Under the pieces are notes generated by a model. The model did not search any database. It had not been told where the DNA came from and saw only the letters and a program-made list of their open reading frames with translations. Shown here piece by piece: positions 30,551-41,755 of a stretch of 64,000 nt of DNA. The stretch covers positions 26,037 to 90,036 of the forward strand of contig JAHDVE020003048.1 of the NCBI GenBank assembly GCA_022606495.2, given 5' to 3'. The translations under genes were made by a program, and so were the position numbers. Within the stretch, counting starts at the first letter, position 1. Every line of letters starts with the position of its first letter. This DNA comes from Halesus radiatus. Taxonomy: Eukaryota; Arthropoda; Insecta; Trichoptera; Limnephilidae.

Positions 30551-32435
30551 TTTTTCAAACACACATCTGCTCACAATGCCTACCTAAACACATTGTGAAC
30601 TTGTTGGAAACCCTGTAACCAAACAGAGATAACATTTTGTTTTAAATCTTGATGGAACATAATTATAAACGATTGTTCGATGTCTGTCTCACTGGAAAAA
30701 TTCATGTGTCGAGCCTGTCTTACATTAAGTAGGTACTCGTGCTTCTTGCCATTGTATTCCACGTTATGTGACCTACATAGAAAAACCAACATTGATGAAT
30801 TTGTGTATAACTATTTAGACTATTTAGAGAAGTCTATTTACTATACACGTGAACAGTAACAAAGATACAAAATCCATTTCAACATAAAAAGTTAATTAGA
30901 ATTTCATAATCAAGAGACATATTTGCATGTCTCTTGAAGCCCTCAAGGTTTATGTCGAAGATATGAATTGATATGTTATTTAGCAGAACCATACCCCGTG
31001 TCATGTCGTTCTGTGCCAACACGTCTGTTCTACCATGTAGTATGCATAGCAGTGTGGTGTCGCTCCTGGCAATAGTTGTTTGGTACAAATAACTTATAGC
31101 GCTCCAGGAGATATGGACTAATCTCGAATATTGATTGCATGTTTATGGTTCCAACTGTCTCCAATCAGTGAGGCTACGGCATCCTGATGTTGAAACCCGC
31201 TCTTCATTGGATATGGAAAGGATAGAGATTAAGATAGATAGGTGTCCTATATTAGTCATTTAAAATCAATTCGATTTCAAGTGGTATTTTCTCGCGGTAC
31301 AATCGTATTCCATTTATGATGTTCGTGATGGTATTTACGGTACACTGGAAATATGTAATACACATTTAAACCGTCAATCTGAAGTGAACCGTCAAATTGT
31401 GCATTGATTGAACTGCGTTAAACGATTGTCGTGAAACAAATGGACTGAACAGTGGAATAATCTTGAATAATAATCAGCATGGTTAGTAGCATTGTTTGTT
31501 CTCCATCGGTCGATAGGAGAGTGCTTTCTATTGTATTTATAGACTGTTCAATCAGGGGTCAGAAAAACAGATAAAGGCTATCTTTCAATACTTGCCGCTT
31601 CATTGGCCGAGATATTGGTCTGTGATCTCCGCAGCCATACTCCTGGTATCTTGCTCGGGGGACGATTGACAATGACAGCGCGAGGACACAGACAGAAGCC
31701 CCGATTAGTTCAGTATCTGAGAAGATAAGACCTAATGTCGCGCAGGGATAAACTTAGCGATCTGGGAATGCATAACGACCCGGAGATAAAATGCTCTGCG
31801 TCAGGCGCAATCGCCACAGACAATGGGAGCTAGTTGTTGTTCTGCACTTGATACGGAACTGGTTACTAGCCACTGACTGGTCACTAGTGACTACCTTCTA
31901 GAGGCAGTATCTCGACATATCTCTTGCCCTTGTCTCTGATCAGTCAGCAGTCTGCAGTCACTGTTCCTACGGGTGATCTTTATAATCACGCGCCCAGCAG
32001 ACACTTAGACAAACGTCCCTACTGACCGACGTTACATACACGGATTTAAATTACTTTTTCAATGAATTACTTTACAATACACATAAGATACTGAATTACT
32101 CGTTGAATAAACTTATATCGTAAATCAGTTCTTGAAAAGTGGTCCAGGCGCATTCATTGTACTATTCAAAACCTAGGGGAAGATTAATTTATTTTGGTTG
32201 TACGAGTACTCAAGGATAAACCACTAGTACAATAACACAATTCCTTATCCAAAATGATCTATATTCTGGAGTTAGCCGTAAATTGAAGATCTGGATACTT
32301 TCATTTCCTGGATGATCACTAAATCCCTGCAATGTAAGCATAGGCAAAAGTCTATCAAAATGATCACATTTCCTGATTTGGAGTCTCCAAATATCCCTTG
32401 AAATATCGGCCATCCGGCATCAAGCATCTAGCCTC
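30551..32435. other. Unassigned sequence
   Basis: No gene supported. 31600-32000 is GC-richer, with AGATAA at about 31722 and 31784 and several CACTGACTGG/CACTAGTGAC near-repeats at 31865-31895. Confidence 0.45.
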
Positions 32436-32439
32436 GGCT

Positions 32440-32610
32440 CCGAGATGTGGGTCCGTCCGCTATCGGCTCTGCGAAGCGCAATAAATTATCCGGGATTTAT
32501 CTGCGACCTTATCAGCCCGGGCCAGGGGCGGAAGTGTGTGCGCAGATAACGCTGGTCATATTATCTACCGCCCAAATACCGCCCAGGACCGATAGGGAAC
32601 TCTATTCAGT
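32440..32610. promoter_or_regulatory. GC-rich block with four WGATAR sites
   Basis: Sites TTATCT (in GATTTATCTGCG), TTATCA (in CTTATCAGCC), AGATAA (in GCAGATAACG) and TTATCT (in ATTATCTACC) lie within about 90 bp. No repeat homology was seen in the window. Regulatory function is inferred only from clustering. Confidence 0.25.
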
Positions 32611-33095
32611 GTCACACTGTCCCACTATCCCACTCTCCCACCGGCAGAATGTCACACTGTCACACCCAACACTAATAATGTCACTCGGTTCCTCTGGACG
32701 CCCTGTACTGGACGTACCGCCCTAATCAGATTTCAAACAAACATGAGGACAAATAAACCTTCAGCAATAAATATTTAGCACGCATGGGTAACGTAAATAA
32801 AGACACGGCCACGCGCGCAGTGCTCCTGTAACTGTATATTGACTATCCCACCAAGGAAATGGGAATCTTTATGATTGCGTGTCTGGGAACCGCGATGTAC
32901 GAGTATAGTGTGCAGGTGTAGGTAGTAGGTAGTAGGTACCACAATTTTTATATTTCGGAATATTCCATATATTTTAACAAATCGCATTAAAAATTTGTTT
33001 AAATAGATACGTAATCAAGTTATTATATATAGAGAGATAGTTTATTTACACTCTATAACATTTTGACATTATGTACAAATCATTAGTTAGATTCA

Positions 33096-33600
33096 TAAAT
33101 CTCTATATATAAAAATGAATGTCTGTCTGTCTGTATTCGATTTTATCGAAAACTGCTTGACTGATTTCTCTGAAAATAGCACAATTTGTTCTTATTAGTG
33201 CCGGGAAGGTTTAGAGAGATTGAATGAAATCCAATATGTAAAACTGTTACTATGACGTTTTAAAATTAGTACGAAAACATTGAACCCGCTATGTTGTATT
33301 GAGTTTAGCCCATAGATATACCACTCTGGTTAGCCCCATATTACACATTCAAAAGAAGAAGGTTCGTTTTAATAGAATATTTTCAAAGTGGAAAACACAA
33401 GTAGGTACCTACATAAAAACTTTATTATTTAGATATTTTGAAAAAATATTGGAATGAAGTAAAATTGTCAAATGAATGTTTCTTTATTTCTTTGTTTACA
33501 GATAGTAATAGTCGTCACAAGTCAATACTTTCGTTGTAAAATCAATTATGGCACCCAAACGACAAACAAGAATTCACAACTTCATAACTTTATTTCTCAT
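33096..33600 (+). mobile_element. Helitron-like element, 5' end and start of ORF
   Basis: Begins TCTCTATATATAAAAATG followed by GAATGTCTGTCTGTCTGT and ACTGCTTGACTGATT, the usual form of insect Helitron 5' ends (T-C start, no inverted repeats). Near 33548 a possible ORF start reads MAPKRQTRIHNFIT before decaying into AT-rich sequence. The rolling-circle Rep/helicase is absent. RTE-like elements can have similar leaders, so the class is probable, not certain. Confidence 0.6.
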
Positions 33601-33764
33601 CACAGTCCAATATAAAAATAATACAGTAATACAGTACAGGACGTACGAGTACATTAAAAATAATTGCACGTGACTTTAGGATACCTCAGAAACACATACT
33701 ACCTTTATTAGTAATAAATAGATAGAGTTATTTTATGAATTCATTTTAATAACAAATGATTTAA

Positions 33765-34030
33765 CTTTGTAATCACCACTTTATTAATATATACATATCA
33801 ACATGTTTTGAAAGCGATGCTTTCCTCATCAGAAATACACAGAATACTAAAATATAATAATGTCAAGTATAGACAAATGATAAACATACAACACAATAAT
33901 GTAAGAGTAGGTTTAATTAATTCACGGTGATATGTACATATTAATAAAGTGGTGATTACAGAGTAATTATTCATTTATTAATAATAAAGCCAAAAAGTTT
34001 ATCCCAATCTTTTGAACAAATTATATTTTA
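33765..34030. mobile_element. Family A foldback element
   Basis: Left arm from TTGTAATCACCACTTTATTA with a minus-strand hammerhead (CTGATGA 33832-33826; GAAA changed to AAAA). The interior has TAGACAAATGATAAACATAC. The right arm has GTGATTACAGAGTAATTATT and CCAATCTTTTGAACAAATTA but no HHR. Confidence 0.8.
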
Positions 34031-34329
34031 ATAATGTTTATTAATTTATGAAAGGCAAAAAATAATACGACAGCACGTGCTAGGAAAGTATTTCGCCATC
34101 GATATGTTTCGAATGCGAGGGAGTAATAAAATATGAGGAGATAAGGAACCCTACCTTCTGAAGGGTGGGCTGTATCTTGAGAAAGTTGATTGATCGAGAA
34201 GGGTGCGTGGAGAGTCTCCTAATGAATATGCGCTCCTGCTTCTGGTACTCGGAGTCAGGTGAAATCGAGTTCCGGTCACAGAAAATGCTATTTAAATGGT
34301 AATACAGTACGGGTCTACTTCATCAATGC

Positions 34330-35265
34330 GTGATAATAATAATAATAATAAATATTTATTCCGGTATGTGGAGAGGTTAGTGCAGTCCCACACATTCAAT
34401 ACAAAATAAACATTCAATAGTTGTATAAAATATACAATATATGTACAAAAGTTTAAAAAATAAAATAATAATAAGACATTAGGTGAATGATATATCGCAC
34501 ATAAAACAAAAAAAAAAAAAAAAAATTAAGTACATAAAAGTAAAGCCTTTAATGTGCTGCGGCATTTAAATTGTGAGAGGCCAATGTCTTTCTCCAGTAT
34601 GCGTCGATGCTGGAGGCTGAATTGAGGCGGGCCTCCGTGATAAGATATTCCCGGAGCTGTTTATTCATTTCCTCATTTCAGCCACCTTGGATCTTATAAG
34701 GGCTGCAAAACCGGAAACTCGCCCCTCCGTGAACATACTGGAACCGCTGCAGTATCTGGGGAGGCCAAACATTATGCAGAAGTCGTTATTACACTGTACA
34801 CGAAGTCTTTCCATACTATTCTTTTTATAGTTTGCCCAGAGTTCGCACGTGTACAACGTTGCGCAGAAGGAAAGGAAGAGAGTCCTCTTCACAGCGGTAC
34901 TACAAAGGCGAAATCTTCTACTGAGCATGATCGATTTCACGCTGAGAGCTCGTCTTTGCCTATCAATATCATCATCATCCACCCACGATCACACCGTTCA
35001 GGGTAGCTGCAGGAATACTAGTCGGACCTTGTCCATGTCTTATGTCCAACAGAGCCGTTTTATTGGGGTTATAAGACATGTTTGTTTCTTCACCAAACTC
35101 TTTGCAGATCTTCAGGAGAATGCCCAACCCCCTTATAGACGGTGCCATTAGTACCATGTCGTCCGCATAACTGATGTTGTTCAGACACTGTCCTCCGATG
35201 TGGCAGCCTACCCTTGCAATGTTTAGTCTTTCGGTTAGTTCATCCATGTAAAGGTTGAACAATAT
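34330..35265 (-). pseudogene. LINE reverse transcriptase fragment with 3' UTR (clade 2)
   Basis: Minus strand, 5'-truncated at 35262. The first piece (35262-34975) has MFNLYMDELTERLN and the catalytic palm motif SYADDMVLMAPS, followed by a helix with NPNKT. A frameshift of about one base at 34975-34985 (in a GGTGGATGATG context) leads to the second piece (34982-34665) with DIDRQRR, KSIMLSRRFRLCS, KRTLFLSFCATLYTCELW and NNDFCIMFGLPR. These match the RT thumb and C-terminal region of insect LINEs. A 300-bp 3' UTR follows and ends in an ATT tail at 34331-34355. A UTR-only relative is at 45845-46035. Function, when intact: reverse transcription at the nicked target site. Confidence 0.85.
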
Positions 35266-35600
35266 AACTAACTAACTAACTTTCCCCGCAGGGGTGAGCA
35301 GAGAGGACGGACCGCCGAACAACTCGATCATGGAATACACTTCTTGCTTCATTCACATTCATACAACGCCTCATACATTATCTTCTGTTATTCCGACTTC
35401 TGACATGGCCCGACTCGAATATTTGATTAACTTGATCGTGCCATGTCTTCCTCGGGCGTCCCCGGCCTCTTCTTCCATTCACATTCGCGTCATATATTCT
35501 CCTTACACTCCTCTCTTCGTTCATTCGCTCTACATGCCCAAACCATCTAAGCGTCCCTTTCTTAATTTTGCTCACTACGCTTACAATATAAACACTATTA
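35266..35600 (-). pseudogene. LINE ORF2 C-terminus, GRPRKTW type (clade 3, copy 1)
   Basis: On the minus strand: KIKKGTLRWFGHVERMNEER, then GRRGRGRPRKTWHDQV, then a decayed Cys/Arg tail and a stop, followed by an AGTT tail (35265-35280). The LRWFGHVERM...GRGRPRKTW sequence is a very common C-terminal signature of insect LINE ORF2 proteins and marks the last ~100 residues. The copy is truncated upstream. A second copy lies at 53334-53650. It sits directly against the 5' truncation point of the clade 2 fragment. Confidence 0.9.
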
Positions 35601-35989
35601 TATAAGAAACCTTTGTAATAGAAGACACAAGATAGGTACAGATAGTGTAAAATTCAGAACTTATTATGCAGCCTACGTGTTTTATGATATATTTATTATA
35701 AAAAAAAACTATTTATAAATGTACATTATTATCGAAAACAGAATTTAGCGCGATAACTTTACAATCCTCGGATCTGTTTTAAGAAATGACAGCATTTCCT
35801 TTGTATCAATACCGCAAGACATAATAAATTCTTATCGCGTCACTTATCTGTCTACATGTTATATTTTCTACCGAAAGTAGCCATCACGGCTCATCGTCAT
35901 TTAAAAATGAATGAAATCATTTGAATTCTTGATGCGATATTCTAATACTACAAGCCATAATAAGGAAATCTAGACCATTTCAAAAAAAT
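35601..35989. other. Unassigned AT-rich sequence
   Basis: Nothing recognised. Confidence 0.5.
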
Positions 35990-36575
35990 ATATCAATGAT
36001 GACGTTCAAACTTAAATACCAGTATATTTCGTTTTTTTTCTAAAGGTAGTTTTCATATTTAAAATAATTTTCAAAGTTTCAATCTTTCAAGGTCCTCCAA
36101 AACATTCCAAATTTATGGCCCATCGGTTTTGAGGTTAGAATGTCAAATGTCAAAACAAGGATGAGCTTTACCGTACATAATTTTATATTCTATTCATAAT
36201 AAATCATAACTAAACATAAGTAATAAAATTATGTACCTTTCTAGAAACTTTAACTCAAAGAATAATAATAGTATTGAGTATCGTAATATCCGTGTTGATA
36301 ATTGGTTTGTTCACGAATAATCTAATTTATTTTACTAATAATAGTTCTTTATAGTGAACAACAATCATAGAGCTTATAGTCCCAAATTAAGTTAAAATTT
36401 CGCCTAAACCAAAAACAATACATATTTAAAATACAAAACAAAAGTGAAAAATAAAAATGTCCATACTAATCTTAAAACAGAATGCGGACGTGACGTCAAA
36501 TGTTCCAAATGCAATGGTACTAACATAATAAGGTGTTTTGATGAGATGAATTTTATTCACTTTTAAATTTTTGGT
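35990..36575 (+). repeat. Family L dispersed repeat, copy 2
   Basis: Contains AACAAGGATGAGCTTTACCG and GATGAGATGAATTTTATTCA; colinear with copy 1. Confidence 0.8.
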
Positions 36576-38025
36576 CGACTTTAAGTATAATTTTCATGAT
36601 GGCTTTTTGCGTTCTGACGAGTAAATTAAGAATATTATCATTAGCACTGCCACTGCCCCATCCGATAATACCACATTCTAAATGAAATGCACGCACGCTG
36701 CACTCAGGTAATCTTGTCTCTCCAGAGGGGTGGCAAAGACGAGCGATTTCATTGAGAATTTTTGTTCTTTGGAGGCAGTATTGGGATTCTTTTGATAAAC
36801 CATTCTCGGAAGCTTTTAATCCTGGGTCTTCGTATTTTTTTTTATTTATGTAAAATTAGTTTTGCATAAATGTTTAGAATTTATGTTATTCATTACGTGT
36901 GATGAGACTAAAGGGTTCTACTTTCATTCAACACTGAGTAGAACTAACAGATATATATATTACGGTACAGATTTCCTGTTAAACTATGGCTTCAATCAGA
37001 TCCATCGTCCATTAGACACGCAATAACTTTTCCAACGGTGATTGGTAAGTTCATGAACAAAGTAACCTGGACAGGTCTCCCTGGTTCTACCTAGTTTGTT
37101 CATTACGCCATTAAATATAAAGACTTACTAATAAAGATTTTATTTTGAAAAATGTTATTGCATTCCTTCTTACTAATAATTTCCTTTGTAGAAAAGGCCT
37201 ATAAAAATGGTCAAGATATAAACACTGATTGAAAGTTTATTGGGAGCACGCTCGGTAAATAGCTTTTCATTTTCGGAAATAAAAATCAAGTAAGTCCACA
37301 ATCGCGGCGGGGTCGCCGATCGGTGGAATTAAGCTGGAAGTATTTTAATGGCTTCGGAACCATGTCGCATAGCGAAAATTACATACCTTAGAAATAATTT
37401 AACTCCCCTTTTAAATTAATATCGTGATCAAACACATTTCACCCCCCAGCACCTTCATTTCCTTGGGAAATTAGGGAATTTCCGATAGCCTTTATTTTTT
37501 TATTAATCGCGCGGGATTTATTTTTCAATCATACAACTGGAATGAAGGAATTTTCAAAAGAGTTAGTGTTTCCTGATTTACAATTTATTTATCATAATGT
37601 GTGCCAAAGAACTAGGAAAATATTGATTGGCGACCTCACAATTAAGTTTTGGTACATGTATTTAAAAAATACATATTATTGGATATTTTATAATCGAAGA
37701 TTTTTTCATTTCATGTATGCCAGGTGTGGGTCCGGTCGAAAATAAAGAAGTGGAAAAAAGTTACAAAGGTTTTTTAATAAAAAAAAACATTCCAGGTGTG
37801 GGTGTTGTCATATTTTAGACAGATTTCTTCTGTCCGTTATCATTCAAATTCCTAAAATCACGAAATGATGTTACTGCAAATTCAGCAACCTCTTAAAGTG
37901 CTAAAGTAACAGTAAAATATTTGTAACTTTGTTAATAACATCTTTGAGAATCATACGAATACATCAAATAAATGGTCCAATAAATAAAGAATCATGAAAT
38001 AATCACGAACAATGTAGAGATATGC
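36576..38025. other. Unassigned sequence
   Basis: No gene supported. The piece 36590-36830 may be a LINE remnant (minus strand), but its codons are too decayed to identify. Confidence 0.4.
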
Positions 38026-38240
38026 GCAAATTTTACCGACTTATTTAGCAACATTAACACGACAGCATTCAATAGTTATATCTTCAACCCACCACGAAGT
38101 TAGAGATAAATAAAATTTTACCGACTTATTTAGCAACATTGACTCCTCCTTGGCTGGTAATATACTACATGTTAAACTCACACACAATCCTGCCAATGAA
38201 ACAACATTAGTGCACGACAGCATTCAATAGTTATATCTTG
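38026..38240. repeat. Direct duplication with an internal 73-bp difference
   Basis: ATTTTACCGACTTATTTAGC and CACGACAGCATTCAATAGTT are nearly contiguous in the first copy (38030-38085) but separated by about 73 bp in the second (38114-38240). The extra segment is flanked by CAACATT. Confidence 0.8.
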
Positions 38241-38539
38241 ATACCATATGCGAGTGCTGGTTATGTGATACACTCAAATATAAGACAATATTAAATCTTT
38301 CTACACAATAGGTTTCTATTTCATCAAAATTAATCAATCGGTGTTTAAAGGGTTTATTTTTTAAATAGTTGAAAAAGTGCCAAGGAAATACCTAGCCACA
38401 AAGATGTATTCAAAATGATGACCTCAAACTCCAGGCCCATTTCAATCTTATTTAAAAAAACATTTGAATTACGAAGGACTAACTGATTTTCTGAAAAAAA
38501 AAACTTTAGCTATAGAAAAAAATCGGACACGCTTGCAAC

Positions 38540-39345
38540 AATAAACGGTTCATTTAGTAAACTTAGGAGCAGCATTATTGGAGGAAATATTATTTTATCT
38601 ATACAAGTGGACTTTCAAAAACCCTTTGATACAAGTCATGATATACTTCTCAAGAAACTCGAAAAAATTGATGTACAAGTAGTTGGTCCCGCTCTTCTAT
38701 TTAAATTAAGGTACGTCTTGTCGTCAGAAAGCAATTCGTTAGCAACAACAATCGAAATGGCAATCGTCTTTCAATAATCTGTGGAGTTCCGCAGGGATAA
38801 ATACTAGGACCACTACGGTTCCAAATCTACGATAATATTTTTTACTAATATTCTCAATTAGACCGTCAATTTTTCACAGTTCATATTGAAATTTTCTATT
38901 GGGGTAAAAAATCTGGATATATTACTAGATAATTCACAAAGAGTCCTATATCAAATTAACAATTGGCTACAAACAAACATCCTAACAACGAATGTAAAGG
39001 AATTCATTAAAACGTCTCAAGTACACAAACACACTTTACACGACAACGTGATAACATACATTTAAACATACATACACGATATGGAAGCAATCCATTAGCT
39101 GCGAGGGGGCAATTTATATAATTGCCTTGCAGACGACATTAAAACAGAAAAAAATGGTTTAAAAAAATATGTTCTTTCTGAAATTAAACCAACAAAATAA
39201 TGTATATATTTATTTAGTAACCCTTCTAGTTAATTAAGTGAAAATGTTATTTTCTTTTTTTTGGAATGAACATTTTTATCACCTAAATGGCTGGCTTATA
39301 ACTTCTAAGATACCGTAGCTGACATTCTTAATGACAATAATAATA
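38540..39345 (+). pseudogene. LINE reverse transcriptase remnant (clade 4, palm to C-terminus)
   Basis: Plus strand. RT motifs in order: VDFQKPFDTSHDILLKKLEK (38607, the palm Asp block), then in another frame FVSNNNRNGNRLSIICGVPQ (38735-38797) where the codon after CGVPQG is TAA, then ILGPLRFQIYDN. The YADD region is deleted. LDNSQRVLYQINNWLQTN (about 38930-38985) and a C-terminal LYNCLADDIKTEKNG ending in TAA near 39201 follow, then an AT-rich UTR with an AATAATAATAA tail at about 39335. At least three frame changes and one stop. Jockey/CR1-like layout. Related pieces: 49796-50042, 52281-52752, 53836-54456 and 58850-59050. Confidence 0.85.
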
Positions 39346-39960
39346 AGTAAAATATATATTTTTAAATTTCCATACATCCCATGAATAATGTGTGCGAGAT
39401 TAACAATTGATTTCATGTTGAATAGAGCTGGATAGATTGACTAGGGCGGAGTGTGGAGGGTAGATGGTTGAGTTGGGCGGGAGAGGTGAGACGGGTCGCT
39501 AGGTGCAGTGTGTTTTATTATCTTGTCCAGTCATGGGCCAACATTACCCGTACAAGTACAATATCCTCAGCAGATCAGTATCGCAGGCGCGGGTTTGGTA
39601 CAAATTGAATATGCCATCCTCTCGTGCAGGACCGGATCAAGCAATGCGCAATTCCACCTGGAGATGAGTGTCAATTTAACTGTTGTGTTTCACCATTTCC
39701 ACGCAGGAATAAATTGAAAGAATAGAATAACACTCACCCGTGGATTCCTTGCTCCATTCACTGTGGACCTTCAACAAAAACAAAAACTATTTCATAATTT
39801 ATAATACTATACTCCATAGTCAAGTTGCTTTTAAACAAAGCTGAATATAGACAAGGACGTGATGTTCCTTTGCTACACAATTCGGGAAATTTATTATCAG
39901 TTTGTGCTATATATATTGTGGCTTCAAATTGTAAGTCAGCATATATCTCAATCTGAATAT
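39346..39960. other. Unassigned sequence
   Basis: Nothing recognised; a 69-codon plus frame at 39508 lacks domains. Confidence 0.5.
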
Positions 39961-39961
39961 A

Positions 39962-40500
39962 AAATAGTGGTACATTTTAAAAATTTATTTATTTATTTTT
40001 ATTTAACATATCACAAGAGCAACCCGTGAGGCGGGTTAAGGAAGGGGCTGTAGAAAGGGATTTGTTAATGCGGGCTTTGAAGAGGTCCAGATTAAATGTT
40101 GCAGGAAAGACAGATACCGGTAGATCGTTCCACATATGAGCCGATTTGCGTAAAAAACGAGTCGGCGAAACGGCCCGTTCTCATGAAGCCGACATCAACC
40201 GTGAACGGATGTTCCGGATGTCCGTCGTGTTTCACGCACGTGCACCGACGTGGAGGGGATCAACGCTTCTAGCTCCTTCGGGCAGGCTCCATTGAAATAT
40301 CAGTAGAACAGACTCAACATACCTACATTGCGTCTGTGCATCAGAGATGGCAGTCGGTCTGTTAACAATGGATTGTCGATCAGACTTTGCACAGAATCAA
40401 GCAGGTTTACCAAGTATTTGGGAGCTCCAGCCCAGAGGTGACTTCCAAAATCAATTGTTAGACTTACTCCATAACAGAATCCTAACTGCAAACGTTGAAC
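39962..40500 (-). pseudogene. LINE reverse transcriptase C-terminus (clade 1, copy 3)
   Basis: On the minus strand: IDFGSHLWAGAPKYLVNLLD (about 40460-40400), DNPLLTDRLPSLMHRRNVGM, then after frame changes NDLPVSVFPATFNLDLFKAR, INKSLSTAPS and a short end, followed by an ATAAATAAATAAAT tail (39985 downward). It aligns with 21900-22640 but keeps the terminal W-x-x-LP-x-x-VFP block better. Truncated upstream near 40500, where a family-C PLE end begins. Confidence 0.85.
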
Positions 40501-40504
40501 TTTT

Positions 40505-40655
40505 AATTCCCATATTAATTGTTTTTTGTGTTTAATTCGTTGAACTCCATTTAATTTTTTTTTTAAATTTAATGTAAATCAAATTTAATAATGTTATTAT
40601 TAAATTCTGCAAGTATTTTTAGTTTTTATTATTGTGACAGCTGTTTCTGCGTTTA
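40505..40655 (-). mobile_element. Family C PLE terminal fragment
   Basis: Minus-strand terminal A-run, ATTAAATTTGATTTACATTA, and GAAACAGCTGTCACAATAAT; broken within the hammerhead-like motif. Confidence 0.75.
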
Positions 40656-41194
40656 CAACATTTTATGACGTTCAGTTTGTCCCAACTTGCATCCATTCAG
40701 TTGGAATTCCTTCAGAACTATGTAAAGTTAAAATGAATCTCAACATAACAATTAAATCCCCGTGTCTTCTTGCTCCCGAATCCGGGCCTGACCTCCCCGT
40801 GATGTATCTCGCGTGTTTACGAGAGATAGTCTTCCCCCTCTCTGCCTGCCCCGGCACCACCCGACCGGCAGGTACCCCCGGTCTTATCGTCTCCTGGCAG
40901 GCCCGCCCAACCCCGGCTCACCACCCCCACCCGCTCATCTATACCGACACAACATTTTACAAATAAGCCAAAATTTAATATATACTGGACAATGGGACAA
41001 TCGCGACCTACTTTACTCCATATCCGATTTTATGTAGTTCGCAGCGAAGTCAAGTGGAATGTTAAATCAATTGGTTTAATTTTAAATTAATATGAAGAAT
41101 TGCGATCACGAATTAATTTAAATATTTAAAAAAAAACACTTTTAGCACGTATTGCTTTTAATTATTGAGATTAATTGTTTGTTGGCGGGTGTGG
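40656..41194. other. Unassigned; GC-rich 40760-40945
   Basis: Proline/arginine-rich frames on both strands (60-110 codons) reflect composition. No domain. Confidence 0.45.
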
Positions 41195-41755
41195 ATATAC
41201 AATATCCCCGAATTTCGTCGTCGGCTCATAAAGCTGAGTGATACGTATCTGAAACTTTTCAATATTACTCAATTATAATATCTTTTTTTAGTACTCAATT
41301 TTAAACGCATTTTTTTGTCATAGCACCAACCAGTACCTGTCAAACATACACATAATTGGTTACTCCATAATATTTGTTTTTCTCACCTCTTCATAAGTAC
41401 TTAACTATTATACGTAAACGATTCCCCTATACTTTTTTTTCTATCTCTTTGAACTATTATTCTATATTAATTATTATGCTATACTCAAATTATCTCGTAT
41501 ACACAATTGTTTTTCTACAGTGTTCTTCTTATCTCTTTATACTTAATTATTATACTGTTTTCTAGATATATTATATTACCATACTATGTCAATACTAGCT
41601 TTTTTCCCTTCTATTTTTTTATAATGGAACTTAATATGAACTAAACTTGTCAATTTGACTTTCCTAAAATGGGATTTGTTCCTAGTTGGGAAGTCCAAGC
41701 TTTCTTACATTTTGTTGTTGAATAATGTGTGTTTCATATAAATAAATATTATTGA
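41195..41755 (+). repeat. Family D dispersed repeat, copy 2
   Basis: GGCTCATAAAGCTGAGTGAT to the tail GTGTTTCATATAAATAAATA; colinear with 596-1225. Confidence 0.75.

Noticed and set aside
35294..35605. Plus-strand 103-codon gene, and its relative at 53396-53644
   Set aside because: Shadows of the LINE C-terminus that is clearly coded on the minus strand.
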